Below, piece by piece: positions 15,061-23,095 of a stretch of DNA of 35,939 bases (its first letter is position 1; every line of letters starts with the position of its first letter). The translations under genes and the position numbers were made by a program. A model generated the notes under the pieces. The model was not told where the DNA came from. It ran no database searches and worked only from the letters and a program-made list of their open reading frames with translations. This DNA comes from a virus, in IMG/VR virus record IMGVR_UViG_3300043099_000259, positions 1-35,939 of that record; one strand, written 5' to 3'.

Positions 15061-16098
15061 ATGTGCATTGAATCACTACTCGGATTAAGAGGCTGCGAAT
15101 CACCAGAGCCATCGACTGGGCTCTACATCGATGACCTCGGCATCAATCAAACCTTTCTCGGGCAACTTATCACAGACCAATATCGCAATGGCGTTGAGCT
15201 GTTCGAAGATAAACGAGCCTTTGCATGGCGCAAACTATCATCCGATGTGCTGACTAAACTCAGCCCAATGATGAAGAGCGACACGATAATCGAGAGCAAG
15301 CGCGTTGGACAAGTTGTGTCCAATTATGCCAACGTGCAGACCGCGCTCGGCGCTGGCAATTATGGCGGCATCAGATTGAAGATTGACCCGAATACGGTTA
15401 GCTATCTTAACTTTTATCTTGCCGACATTAACCTTGCCATCGACTCGGCTAATGTGAACGTGCCGGTGCTTATCTTCGACATGACCACAGGCAAGTTGAT
15501 TGAGACCATTACCTATGCCGAGGGAGCGCTCGATCAGTTCATCGGCAAGACATTGACCTCAGCGAAGCGGAAGATGGACATCGCCATCGTCTATGAGTCA
15601 GATATCAATACGGTTAAGTTCACGCCAAAGAGAGGCACTTGCACAAGCTGCGGAGGCGGTATTAAGGAGTCGCATATCTGCCCTTTTGTGGATGCGATAG
15701 GCATTGAGCTTACAACGGATGGCACGAACGTGCTCACAAGCAAATCGAGTAAGTACACCACAGGCATGAGCCTCACGTATAATGTGAATTGCGACCGGCA
15801 AGGATGGCTGTGCTCGGTAGGTGGCACGATGGCATTAGCGTTAGCCTATGCCACAGCCGTTGAGATTTACAACTATGCCCTTACCATTAGCCCGAATCAG
15901 CGAGTGAATACAACGGTTATTGTGAATCGGGGGCAGAACAAGACCGAGCTGATGGATGGTATCATGGCAGCTCGCGACATCGCAGCAACAAGGTACAGCG
16001 AAGACCTTGGCGCAACCTTGCAGAACATGCGCCTGCCTGACGATACGCATTGCTGGGATTGCAGAAAGAACATGAAGTACGTTACAGCCCTGCCATAA
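15061..16098 (+). CDS. Structural protein of the head-tail connector region (345 aa)
   Basis: A longer reading start at 15022 lies upstream of the promoter and inside the terminator, so ATG15061 (MCIESLLGLRGCESPEP) is the plausible start. The protein is soluble, mixed alpha/beta, and has a Cys-pair segment CTSCGGG near residue 200 plus CWDC near the C-terminus. It directly follows the capsid unit and precedes a neck-like gene. I do not recognise a family; a head-tail connector, decoration or other abundant virion role is inferred from the promoter and location. Confidence 0.55.
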   Translation: MCIESLLGLRGCESPEPSTGLYIDDLGINQTFLGQLITDQYRNGVELFEDKRAFAWRKLSSDVLTKLSPMMKSDTIIESKRVGQVVSNYANVQTALGAGNYGGIRLKIDPNTVSYLNFYLADINLAIDSANVNVPVLIFDMTTGKLIETITYAEGALDQFIGKTLTSAKRKMDIAIVYESDINTVKFTPKRGTCTSCGGGIKESHICPFVDAIGIELTTDGTNVLTSKSSKYTTGMSLTYNVNCDRQGWLCSVGGTMALALAYATAVEIYNYALTISPNQRVNTTVIVNRGQNKTELMDGIMAARDIAATRYSEDLGATLQNMRLPDDTHCWDCRKNMKYVTALP

Positions 16099-16099
16099 C

Positions 16100-16654
16100 A
16101 TGCCGACACCCGCTGAAATTCAAAAGAATCTTGATGAATTGTACAACGATTGGACTAACAAGTTCACTGCCTTATACGGTCCTGTTCGTGAATTAAAGCG
16201 CATCATGTTTAAGCGCATATTCGGCACTGGCTCAAGCGGTGGTACCAACTCGGCGGGCGAGAAATTGCCGACTGTGCCATACAGCACAAAGCCGATATAT
16301 GTCAGCCCGCGAGCGTTGGCAAGTGCGCCAAGTAAGTTCAAAGTAGGTAAGCGTGGCGAGCCGATTAAGTCGCTTTACTTTCCAGGCGGTTATGCCGAGC
16401 TAAAGAAAGGCACTTCGCGAAAGTTGCCTTTGGAGTTAACCGGAAGATTGAAAGGCGGCTTCCTTTCATCCGATGTATTGACTGAAGGATTGGAAGCAGC
16501 GATAACAGTACCCGCATCCGAGGAGGGCAAAATTGATGGATTAGAGGCGAAATACGGCACTATCTTTTTGCCGACAGCCGAAGAGCAAGCCGAGATGCTC
16601 GAAGACCATGCAGCCGAGCTTGTGCAACAAATCATTAACGCAATGAATAAATGA
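16100..16654 (+). CDS. Probable neck / head-tail connector protein (184 aa)
   Basis: The start lies one base after the previous stop. A helical N-terminus (residues 1-35) is followed by a segment with TVPYSTKPIYVSPRALASA and KSLYFPGGYAELKKGTSRK, then a small domain and a helical C-terminus. The wording of this middle part resembles gp10-like / virion morphogenesis proteins that sit between head and tail. The gene order supports it: it follows capsid-associated genes and immediately precedes a protein with a neck-like N-terminus. Confidence 0.55.
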   Translation: MPTPAEIQKNLDELYNDWTNKFTALYGPVRELKRIMFKRIFGTGSSGGTNSAGEKLPTVPYSTKPIYVSPRALASAPSKFKVGKRGEPIKSLYFPGGYAELKKGTSRKLPLELTGRLKGGFLSSDVLTEGLEAAITVPASEEGKIDGLEAKYGTIFLPTAEEQAEMLEDHAAELVQQIINAMNK

Positions 16655-18651
16655 ATATACTTTCCACCATTCTCGACAGGCTAAACCAACGCATTGAGGT
16701 CGGCAATATCTTCGATAAGATTTACGGCCTTAGCGAGCTTGTAGGCGAGGGCAATGATAAGGCGTGGGCTTTCTACATCGGCAACGGCCAAGCGATTCCT
16801 GTAACCGATTATGATGCGAAACAGGGCACTCTATTTTGGGCAAAGCGCGGCAAGATTAACGTGACCAAAAACGATTCGCTCAAGCTGGCAGGCTGCCGCT
16901 CAATCTATGAGACACGCTTCTCGATGACGGCATACGCAATGGTGCGCAAGTCGCATCTACCTTGCGACTCAGCCGATGCACAGGACTGGGTGGCATCGCG
17001 GGTGCTTCGTTTAATTAGCGGCACTGACCCGCAGTTTAAGACTGCAATAGGGGCAATCGCTTATGAGGTTGTGCCAAGCGGCTACGCGAATGAGATTAAA
17101 TACTTGCCAGTAAATTATGAGTGGGCAGCGGTTGCAATTGATGTGGATGTCAATGTCAGCACCTCATCTGAGGACGGCTGCTATGATACTTGCGCAACCG
17201 GTGACATTCCCCTGCCGGATTTCGAGCCATGCGAGCCTTGCCTCACATCAGTGGCTGTGGATGGGGTGACCATAACAGGCAACGGCACACCATCGGATCC
17301 TTTGGTCGCAATTGGTGGCGGTGGTGGAACACCATTGCGCACTCAGGATGAAGGCACCAACGTAAGCACTAACACAACAACGCTGAACTTCACCGGCGCT
17401 GGAGTGACTGCTTCGCTAACTTCGCCTGGAGTGGTTGAGGTGAATGTGCCAGGCGGTGGCGGCGGTGGCGGTGTAACATCCGTAACCGGCACAGCTCCGA
17501 TTGCCTCAAGTGGTGGGGCAACGCCCGACATCAGCATCACGCAAGCTGACGGCACAACAGATGGCTACCTCAGCAGCGCAGATTGGAATACCTTCGATGG
17601 CAAGTTCGATACACCAACAGGAACAATCTCGGATTATCTCGATGGCACCGGAGCACCTCAGCCATTCCCAACACTCACAAATGGCACGGTCACATCGGTT
17701 GCGGCAACTGTGCCGAACCCGACAAACCCTGCATTCAGCGTTGCAGTACCGAACCCAAACACTACACCAAGCATTGACATAACAGCCAATGGAGTTGTGA
17801 GCCAGTACGTTCGTGGCGATGGCTCTTTGGCAAACTTCCCTTTAGGCGGTGGCGGTGGCGCATCGGTTAACTATTACCTCAACGGCTCAATCAGTCAGGG
17901 CACGATAGGTGGAAATGCCTACTTCCAAATGAGCCGCGTGCCGATTCTCGGAGCTGGCACTAACTTCACACGCACAAACGCGCAAGGTAATGGCTATATC
18001 GCGCAATTCATAACCGATGCAGGTGACCCAAACCTTTTGGCAATCCCTTCAGGCAATTGGAACTTCGAGACCTACTTCAATGCTTCGAGTGGCGGCGGAA
18101 ATCCGAGCTTTTACATGGAGCTTTACAAGTACGATGGCGCAACCTTTACGCTAATTTCAACAGGGTCTACAAATCCCGAAGCGATTACAGGCGGCACGGT
18201 GGTTGATTTGTACGTTAGTGCCCTTGCAGTACCTTCGACTGTATTGGCTGCAACTGACAGGCTCGCAGTGCGCATTTTTGTAACCACATCAGGTCGAAAC
18301 ATTACGCTGCATACTGAGGATAACAACCTCTGCCAAGTAATCACAACTTTCACAACAGGGCTTAACGCATTGAATGGCTTGACCGCGCAAGTGCAGAACT
18401 TCGCAACCGGAACATCGGGCACCGACTTCGGCATTAGCTCGGCAAGCAGCACGCATACTTTCAACCTACCTACTGCCAGCGCAAGCAACAGAGGTGCATT
18501 AAGCAGCGGCGATTGGACTGCGTTTAACGGCAAGTTCAATACGCCAACAGGAACAACCTCGCAGTATGTTCGCGGCGATGGCTCGCTTGCAACATTGCCA
18601 ACCTCGCCGACTGAAGATCAAATAATTTTACTCACTCAAATATTTTCATAA
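16651..18651 (+). CDS. Tail-completion-like N-terminus fused to a long fibre region (666 aa)
   Basis: Residues 1-180 look like a compact neck or tail-completion domain ending in a beta strand (YEWAAVAIDVDVNV). After a Cys-rich joint (CEPCLTS) the rest is fibre-like: poly-Gly linkers (GGGGG), beta repeats and two diverged copies of a module containing SSADWNTFDGKF and TPTGT (DNA 17572-17632 and 18502-18555) plus a QYVRGDGSLA box (17800-17840 and 18560-18590). Residues about 395-570 form a globular beta domain that could be receptor binding. Such repeats can recombine and vary fibre length. ATGA start overlap with the neck gene; TAATG end. Confidence 0.65.
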   Translation: MNILSTILDRLNQRIEVGNIFDKIYGLSELVGEGNDKAWAFYIGNGQAIPVTDYDAKQGTLFWAKRGKINVTKNDSLKLAGCRSIYETRFSMTAYAMVRKSHLPCDSADAQDWVASRVLRLISGTDPQFKTAIGAIAYEVVPSGYANEIKYLPVNYEWAAVAIDVDVNVSTSSEDGCYDTCATGDIPLPDFEPCEPCLTSVAVDGVTITGNGTPSDPLVAIGGGGGTPLRTQDEGTNVSTNTTTLNFTGAGVTASLTSPGVVEVNVPGGGGGGGVTSVTGTAPIASSGGATPDISITQADGTTDGYLSSADWNTFDGKFDTPTGTISDYLDGTGAPQPFPTLTNGTVTSVAATVPNPTNPAFSVAVPNPNTTPSIDITANGVVSQYVRGDGSLANFPLGGGGGASVNYYLNGSISQGTIGGNAYFQMSRVPILGAGTNFTRTNAQGNGYIAQFITDAGDPNLLAIPSGNWNFETYFNASSGGGNPSFYMELYKYDGATFTLISTGSTNPEAITGGTVVDLYVSALAVPSTVLAATDRLAVRIFVTTSGRNITLHTEDNNLCQVITTFTTGLNALNGLTAQVQNFATGTSGTDFGISSASSTHTFNLPTASASNRGALSSGDWTAFNGKFNTPTGTTSQYVRGDGSLATLPTSPTEDQIILLTQIFS

Positions 18652-19007
18652 TGCCAACCTATTCGAAAGTAAAACTAAGCGCAAGCACAAGCGGCAGACC
18701 GATAAAGGTTGTTGCAACAGCATCAGCTGGAACTACCATTCACGCAACAAGTGGCAGCGCATCCATTGATGAAGTGTATCTCTATGCCAACAACACCGAC
18801 ACAGTGACTCGAACATTGACGATTCAATGGGGCGGCACAACAGCCCCTGACGATAGCATCGTTGTTGGCATTGCTCCGCAGGCTGGTATCTTCTTGGTTG
18901 TGCCGGGCTTGATATTAGTGGACACAGGTGCAGCGGTAACCGTGAGAGCCTTTGCAAGTGCTGCCAATGTCATCAACATAACTGGCTATGTAAATCGTAT
19001 CGTATGA
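18651..19007 (+). CDS. Small conserved virion-associated protein (118 aa)
   Basis: A 118-residue beta-rich protein beginning MPTYSKVKLSASTSGRPIKV, with SIDEVYLYANN, IQWGGTTAPDDSI and a C-terminal ITGYVNRIV. Proteins with this pattern are common in environmental siphophages next to fibre genes; their role is probably structural (appendage or decoration). It is coupled at both ends, TAATG at the start and ATGA at the end. Confidence 0.6.
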   Translation: MPTYSKVKLSASTSGRPIKVVATASAGTTIHATSGSASIDEVYLYANNTDTVTRTLTIQWGGTTAPDDSIVVGIAPQAGIFLVVPGLILVDTGAAVTVRAFASAANVINITGYVNRIV

Positions 19008-19810
19008 GAATTATTACGAGGCGAGATACTGGGCTACTTACGCAATGGACTTTTGGCGGTTCAGCAATCGATGCGGATGCTGTTGCGTTTAATAATGCGG
19101 CAGGCATTACAAGTACCACTGAAGCAAATGCCATAATAACGCTTGTATCAGGGTTGAAATCGAACAACCTTTGGACTAAGTTTAACGCGATTTATCCCTT
19201 TGTCGGTGGAAGCGCATCAAGCCATAAGTTCAATCTTATCAATTCAGCCGATACAGATGCAGCATTCAGGCTGTCATTCGTTGGAGGCTGGACACATAGC
19301 GCAAACGGCGCACAGCCGAACGGCACAAACGGCTATGCAAATACGTTTTTGAATCCGAATGCAATTTTATCATTGACATCTACACACGTTTCGGTTTATT
19401 CACGAACGCTTGCCGTAGGTGTAGCGGTTGAATTAGGCTCATGGGATGGCACAGGATTTACTCAGCTAAGAGCAGCCGCCAACGCTGTGTTAGGCTCGAC
19501 TACCAGTATATTAACCTTTACAACTACGGCAGATGCGAGAGGCTTTTGGATAGCATCTAAACGAGCGAACAACGATAGAGAGGCATACCTTAATGGCGTA
19601 ACTCAAACAACTGTAACGGCAACTGATACAACAGCCTATCCGAATTTGAATATCTTTTTGGGTGCGCGTAATGACAGCGGAGCTGCGAATGTTTTTTCGA
19701 ATAAACAGCTAGCCTTTGCATCAATAGGCTCGGGATTGACGGATGCTGAAGTAACAACATTTAACACACTTGTAACAACCTTTCAAACATCACTAAGCCG
19801 CAACGTATGA
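19004..19810 (+). CDS. Tail appendage protein with LamG/ConA-like beta sandwich (268 aa)
   Basis: After a short helical N-terminus, residues about 60-235 read as a concanavalin-A/LamG-like jelly roll: YPFVGGSASSHKFNLINS, GWTHSANGAQPNGTNGY, then alternating strands and WIASKRANNDREAYLNGV. This layout is widespread among phage appendage proteins and fits glycan binding or receptor recognition. No catalytic motif is seen. The C-terminal helix (LTDAEVTTFNTLVTTFQTSL) is also typical of the group. Coupled by ATGA at both ends. Confidence 0.6.
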   Translation: MRIITRRDTGLLTQWTFGGSAIDADAVAFNNAAGITSTTEANAIITLVSGLKSNNLWTKFNAIYPFVGGSASSHKFNLINSADTDAAFRLSFVGGWTHSANGAQPNGTNGYANTFLNPNAILSLTSTHVSVYSRTLAVGVAVELGSWDGTGFTQLRAAANAVLGSTTSILTFTTTADARGFWIASKRANNDREAYLNGVTQTTVTATDTTAYPNLNIFLGARNDSGAANVFSNKQLAFASIGSGLTDAEVTTFNTLVTTFQTSLSRNV

Positions 19811-20010
19811 CAACCGTTTATATGCTCACAGAAGAACAAGCCACCCAGCTCAAAGGTGTTGAATACACCACAGACATGACCTTTAACCCTATCCAAGATG
19901 CGAACGGCAATTGGATAATATCAGTTGAAGAGGTAAGCACCAGCACCATAGACTGGGTAAAAGAATTGCCAGCTATTGAATACAATCCGAAACTCATTGA
20001 TTTTTTTTAA
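19807..20010 (+). CDS. Small tail-region protein (67 aa)
   Basis: A 67-residue acidic protein starting MTTVYMLTEEQATQLKG, with one internal repeat-free beta segment (NGNWIISVEEV). The size and place after an appendage gene resemble small fibre-assembly proteins, but the similarity is only in position. Its stop codon lies in the A/T-rich -7 region of the next promoter. Confidence 0.55.
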   Translation: MTTVYMLTEEQATQLKGVEYTTDMTFNPIQDANGNWIISVEEVSTSTIDWVKELPAIEYNPKLIDFF

Positions 20011-20015
20011 CTTTG
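20008..20015 (+). promoter_or_regulatory. Promoter-like -7 box TAACTTTG before the 20032 gene
   Basis: An exact TAnnTTTG match 16 bases upstream of ATG20032, following a T8 tract. No TTG at the proper -33 distance is seen. It may give extra expression of the last fibre gene and the endolysin. Confidence 0.5.
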
Positions 20016-20031
20016 TAAAAATTCTTATACT

Positions 20032-20532
20032 ATGGCAGGCGTAAAAGTTACCGATTTAACCACGTTAGCAACGGCAGATGCTACTGATATCATGTACATC
20101 GTGGATGCAACTGCGGACCAATCGAAGCAAATCGAAGTGCAAAACATCTACTCAGGTATGCCGCAGTTCGACAGCGGACAATTCACGCCAACGGTATCGA
20201 ATGAAACGCCCGGCACTACAACCATAGACATGAAAGGCGGACAGTTTAGCCGCGTGAATGATATCGTAACAATGAATTGTTGGTTCGAGGTTCAGTTCGG
20301 CGTTTCTGATTCGACTGTGAGTTTCAATATCGACCTGCCTGTTGCTTCGAATTTCACGCAAACAAAGCAGCTCATGGGTATCGTAACAACAAGCGACTCG
20401 GCTGGTACATTTGATGCTGGTGCAATTGTGGCAAACCCTACAAGCGACTTGGGAGAGATAAGCGTAAACGGTACAACTGGTGCCACGATTACCTACGTAC
20501 ACACGATTTTTCAATACGAGATACTACCATAA
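20032..20532 (+). CDS. Putative tail fibre / receptor-binding protein (166 aa)
   Basis: The N-terminal 45 residues (KVTDLTTLATADATDIMYIV and onward) match a common fibre attachment motif in phages, T-D-L-x-x-A-x-x-x-D-x-x-x-I-V-D. The remaining residues are beta-rich with Thr/Ser/Gly/Asn bias, as in short receptor-binding tips. It is the last structural gene before the endolysin and has its own promoter-like box. Ends TAATG, coupled to the endolysin. Confidence 0.65.
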   Translation: MAGVKVTDLTTLATADATDIMYIVDATADQSKQIEVQNIYSGMPQFDSGQFTPTVSNETPGTTTIDMKGGQFSRVNDIVTMNCWFEVQFGVSDSTVSFNIDLPVASNFTQTKQLMGIVTTSDSAGTFDAGAIVANPTSDLGEISVNGTTGATITYVHTIFQYEILP

Positions 20533-20990
20533 TGCGCTCCACCTCGCTTCTGGGTCTGAATCTGATTAAGAAGTATGAGGGCTTGCGGCTTAGTTCCTAC
20601 TTATGCCCGGCAGGCGTGCCGACCATAGGCTACGGCTCGACTCGATACCCGAACGGCAAGAAGGTAATGCTCGGAGAAAAGCTCACAGGCGAAAAGGAAG
20701 CAACGCAATTGCTACTATCCACGCTTGACCCATTTGAGGCAGCCGTCAATAAGCACCTACCTAACCTCAACCAATGCCAGTTCGATGCGCTTGTGTGCTT
20801 TGCATATAACGTAGGCACTGGCGCGTTGGTTAAGTCAACGCTGCTAAAGAAAGCAAAAGCCAACTCAGCCGACCCAAGCATCCTCGATGAGTTCCTACGA
20901 TGGAACAAGGCAGGCGGGAAAGTGCTCTCAGGGCTAACGAACCGCCGCCGCGAAGAGGCGAATCTCTATTTCTCACTTTGTAATATTTAG
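20532..20990 (+). CDS. Endolysin, GH24 phage lysozyme (152 aa)
   Basis: The lysozyme (muramidase) signature is clear: catalytic E16 in KKYEGLRL, then C25 and T31 in the E-8-D/C-5-T arrangement of GH24, with TIGYGST at 31-37. The D position is a Cys, a variant known in this family. Later motifs include FDALVCFAYNVGTGAL and GLTNRRREEANLY, also family features. There is no signal peptide or SAR segment (the N-terminus is polar), so it should need a holin to reach peptidoglycan. TAATG coupling to the preceding fibre gene; a holin-like gene follows. Confidence 0.93.
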   Translation: MRSTSLLGLNLIKKYEGLRLSSYLCPAGVPTIGYGSTRYPNGKKVMLGEKLTGEKEATQLLLSTLDPFEAAVNKHLPNLNQCQFDALVCFAYNVGTGALVKSTLLKKAKANSADPSILDEFLRWNKAGGKVLSGLTNRRREEANLYFSLCNI

Positions 20991-21035
20991 CCCCATCTTG
21001 CCCCAACGCCGCGCTGGCGTGTGCGTATATTAGGT

Positions 21036-21239
21036 ATGCGGAAAAGGGCTACCAAACCAAGGCGGATTATTGATGTGATTGTGAAGCACTGGCGCGGCAC
21101 AATCGGTTCGCTTATGATTCTGGTGTCCATCTTCCTACTTATCTTCAAAGTGATAACAGCCGAGACATTAACAGCCATAATTGCAGCACTATTAGCCGCA
21201 GGGTACATACCAAAAGCCAAAAGCGATGCAACAGATTAG
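21036..21239 (+). CDS. Holin-like membrane protein (67 aa)
   Basis: From ATG21036 the protein has a basic N-terminus (MRKRATKPRR) and two hydrophobic segments, about residues 22-40 and 43-57, separated by TAE, then a short charged tail. Two closely spaced membrane helices in 67 residues just after the endolysin fit a small class II-type holin. An upstream GTG at 21021 would add five residues (to ATG21036), and I prefer the ATG. A small inverted repeat (ACGCC/GGCGT, 21006-21020) lies just before. The next gene overlaps by 14 bases. Confidence 0.65.
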   Translation: MRKRATKPRRIIDVIVKHWRGTIGSLMILVSIFLLIFKVITAETLTAIIAALLAAGYIPKAKSDATD

Positions 21240-21618
21240 AAGAGATACCATCAAAGTAGTGCGCCACAGCAAGCTCAACATTGACACGATGAGCTGGGAG
21301 GCTGCTAATGCAGACACCTCATTCGCCCAAGCGAATCGTGAGAGCTTTCAGGCGGTGATGGCGCAACCGGCAAAGCCGAAAGTGCTCACAGCATTCGACA
21401 CGATTCAGCCGTGTGATGTATCTTTATACCCAGCCGCCACGTATTACATCCCGAAAACTCAGATTGTAAGAAACGAGCCGAATACTGAAACGCCTATGAA
21501 TTACGATATACTCGCCAACGGAATTGTGCTCACCTTCACGATGCTGCTTACCATCAAGTATGCACTCGGATGTGTGCCTGCATGGCGTTCATTAATTGCG
21601 GATTTACGTTCGGTTTAA
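21226..21618 (+). CDS. Lysis-region protein with one membrane segment (130 aa)
   Basis: The first 90 residues are soluble and rich in Ala, Gln and Pro. One hydrophobic segment lies near residues 95-115 (ILANGIVLTFTMLLTIKYAL), followed by a short tail. This N-out/C-tail pattern and location after the holin suggest a lysis accessory, but I cannot name a family. It ends two bases before the promoter of the kinase-like gene. Confidence 0.55.
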   Translation: MQQIRRDTIKVVRHSKLNIDTMSWEAANADTSFAQANRESFQAVMAQPAKPKVLTAFDTIQPCDVSLYPAATYYIPKTQIVRNEPNTETPMNYDILANGIVLTFTMLLTIKYALGCVPAWRSLIADLRSV

Positions 21619-21628
21619 CGTATCTTTG
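21596..21628 (+). promoter_or_regulatory. Promoter giving a predicted leaderless transcript for the kinase-like gene
   Basis: TTG at 21596-21598 and TATCTTTG at 21621-21628 are separated by 22 bases. The ATG at 21633 follows the -7 box by four bases, so the message should start at or almost at the AUG. This gene therefore has its own transcription start inside the lysis cassette. Confidence 0.65.
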
Positions 21629-21632
21629 CAGC

Positions 21633-22199
21633 ATGGCATCGCTGCACATCCTTGAGTCATCAATTGACCTCTTCTATGTGATTACAGATAAGGATGGCAA
21701 CATCGTCGCAACGAATGAGCTGTTCAAAGAATATTCAAGCCACATAAAGCCCGGCAATATCCTCGACATCGCAGCGCAAGATAGCGACCGCGATGAACTG
21801 CTTGCAGCCATTCGCAAGGCCCAAAGCAAATCGCCCGACCCGATTCGGGCATACGCAAAGACTAAGCAGAAGATAAGCTCGGAGCGCTTCAATATGTGGA
21901 ATGTGTACGCCATTGTAGATATGCTGCACTTCATCGGCATTCAATTGGTCGATGTTACTTCCATCAGCAACCACGAATATGAACGGCAAAAGATACTACT
22001 GGAAGAGTTCAGGTTCACCCTATCGCACGAACTTCGTCAGCCGTTGACATCGATCGGGGGCTTGGTGAAGATGATAAACGAGCATACATGGGCAACCGAT
22101 CAGGAGCGCGATGGGGTTATGAAGATGCTCGAGGACAGCGTTGAAAAGCTCGACAATGTGATTCGGCTATTGGTAAAGAAAGCAACGCGGCAGTTATGA
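21633..22199 (+). CDS. PAS-HisKA protein: truncated sensor histidine kinase without ATPase domain (188 aa)
   Basis: Residues about 8-110 form a PAS-like sensor domain (IDLFYVITDKDGNIVATN, then a closing IQLVDVTSI). Residues 120-185 are a HisKA dimerisation/phosphotransfer domain with the H-box FTLSHELRQPLTSIGG and phospho-acceptor His132. The protein stops after the second helix; no HATPase_c N, G1 or G2 box follows in any frame. It has no membrane segment, so it should be cytoplasmic. The longer ATG at 21570 lies upstream of the promoter, so ATG21633 is chosen. It may accept phosphate from, or sequester, a host two-component protein and so tie lysis or phage fitness to a host signal. That role is inference. 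Confidence 0.75.
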   Translation: MASLHILESSIDLFYVITDKDGNIVATNELFKEYSSHIKPGNILDIAAQDSDRDELLAAIRKAQSKSPDPIRAYAKTKQKISSERFNMWNVYAIVDMLHFIGIQLVDVTSISNHEYERQKILLEEFRFTLSHELRQPLTSIGGLVKMINEHTWATDQERDGVMKMLEDSVEKLDNVIRLLVKKATRQL

Positions 22200-22390
22200 G
22201 CAACCTACCGGCCACCGATTGCGAATGCGATGAGCGACTTGTGAAGGTGCTGGCAGTTTACATAGCCGAGAAGTCGATGCCTATTAAGGTGGCGGGCGAT
22301 ATATTGCTCAACGAGCTTCGCGATAAGAGCACTTACCTCAAACGATTAAACGAACTAATCAAATGCAGCAAAGCAACATCAGCACGTTAA
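22196..22390 (+). CDS. Small protein coupled to the kinase-like gene (64 aa)
   Basis: A 64-residue soluble protein with DCECDER near the N-terminus and a helical C-terminal half. ATGA overlap with the PAS-HisKA gene and a 28-base overlap with the next gene put it in the same translational unit. No family recognised. If the kinase-like protein works with a partner encoded here, this would be the first candidate. Confidence 0.55.
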   Translation: MSNLPATDCECDERLVKVLAVYIAEKSMPIKVAGDILLNELRDKSTYLKRLNELIKCSKATSAR

Positions 22391-23010
22391 GCCTGTTGGC
22401 AATATGCCTATTCCTATTACTGCTATTGCTTCGAACGTGCGGGGCATTGGGCGAGGCCGAAAGCAATGCGATGTACCTCGATTCGCTGAACAATGAGTAT
22501 GTGGTGCGCATCAATCAGGACAGCACTTGGATGTACTCGCAATCGTTGCAGCTGGCAATTGCAGGGGCAAGGATTCAAGCACTCGAGCTGCGTGAGCCTG
22601 AAGTGGTGATACGCTACCAAACGCGGACCAAGGTGGTGACGCAAGTAGAGCTTGGCGAGACCGTGTACATTGACAGCTTTCCGCACCTTCGCCTGCCGCG
22701 TTACTTCCATCGGCCGGGTAAGTGGCTCGAGATAGGTGGGCAGATTAACCGCTTAGGACGGCTTCAGTTGGACTCAATTATTATTCCTGTAAGTTACACC
22801 GTTGCAATCGGAGATACGCTGCGCAAGGGCTTCCTATCGCGTAAGCGTGATAAGGTGGTTCGGCTTGGCATTGATAACCCATACGTAACCGTTACCGGAA
22901 TGAATAACATAATCGTGGCCGAGCCGCCCAAGAAGTGGTGGCAAACTAACGCGGCGAAGATTGGATTCGGTATAATCGTAGGGGCTGCGATTGTAGGGGC
23001 TCAAAATTAA
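22363..23010 (+). CDS. Two-TM lysis-cassette protein, spanin candidate (215 aa)
   Basis: An N-terminal hydrophobic stretch (residues 8-25, LSLLAICLFLLLLLLRTCG) is followed by a long periplasmic-type domain and a C-terminal hydrophobic segment (IGFGIIVGAAIVGA, around 200-213). This layout, with membrane anchors at both ends, in the last position of the lysis cassette, fits a protein bridging or disrupting envelope layers. Many Bacteroidota phages carry similar proteins beside the lysozyme. No recognisable spanin lipobox or classic i-spanin coiled coil is present, so I hold this as a candidate. Confidence 0.5.
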   Translation: MQQSNISTLSLLAICLFLLLLLLRTCGALGEAESNAMYLDSLNNEYVVRINQDSTWMYSQSLQLAIAGARIQALELREPEVVIRYQTRTKVVTQVELGETVYIDSFPHLRLPRYFHRPGKWLEIGGQINRLGRLQLDSIIIPVSYTVAIGDTLRKGFLSRKRDKVVRLGIDNPYVTVTGMNNIIVAEPPKKWWQTNAAKIGFGIIVGAAIVGAQN

Positions 23011-23065
23011 TTGCGTTGTAAATCAGCGCTTTATAAATTATTTTGCTTTTTTCTTTGTTCGTGTA
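23011..23065 (+). other. A/T-rich spacer between late and early regions
   Basis: These bases after the lysis cassette contain T-rich tracts (for example TTTTGCTTTTTTC) and an AGCGCT palindrome, but no convincing terminator stem. It separates the late operon from the first early promoter. I see no gene. Confidence 0.5.
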
Positions 23066-23095
23066 TTGCAGGTTCAAATAAAGTTTGTATGTTTG
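23066..23095 (+). promoter_or_regulatory. Early promoter A (TTG-19-TATGTTTG)
   Basis: TTG at 23066-23068 and TATGTTTG at 23088-23095 with a 19-base spacer, the best-spaced promoter in the window. The following leader is almost the same as the leader at 28805-28832 upstream of another early gene, so this promoter is one copy of a duplicated module. It precedes ATG23124 by 28 bases. Confidence 0.75.

Noticed and set aside
21570-21632. Upstream ATG extension of the PAS-HisKA gene
   Set aside because: It runs through the promoter and the end of the previous gene and adds no domain sequence.
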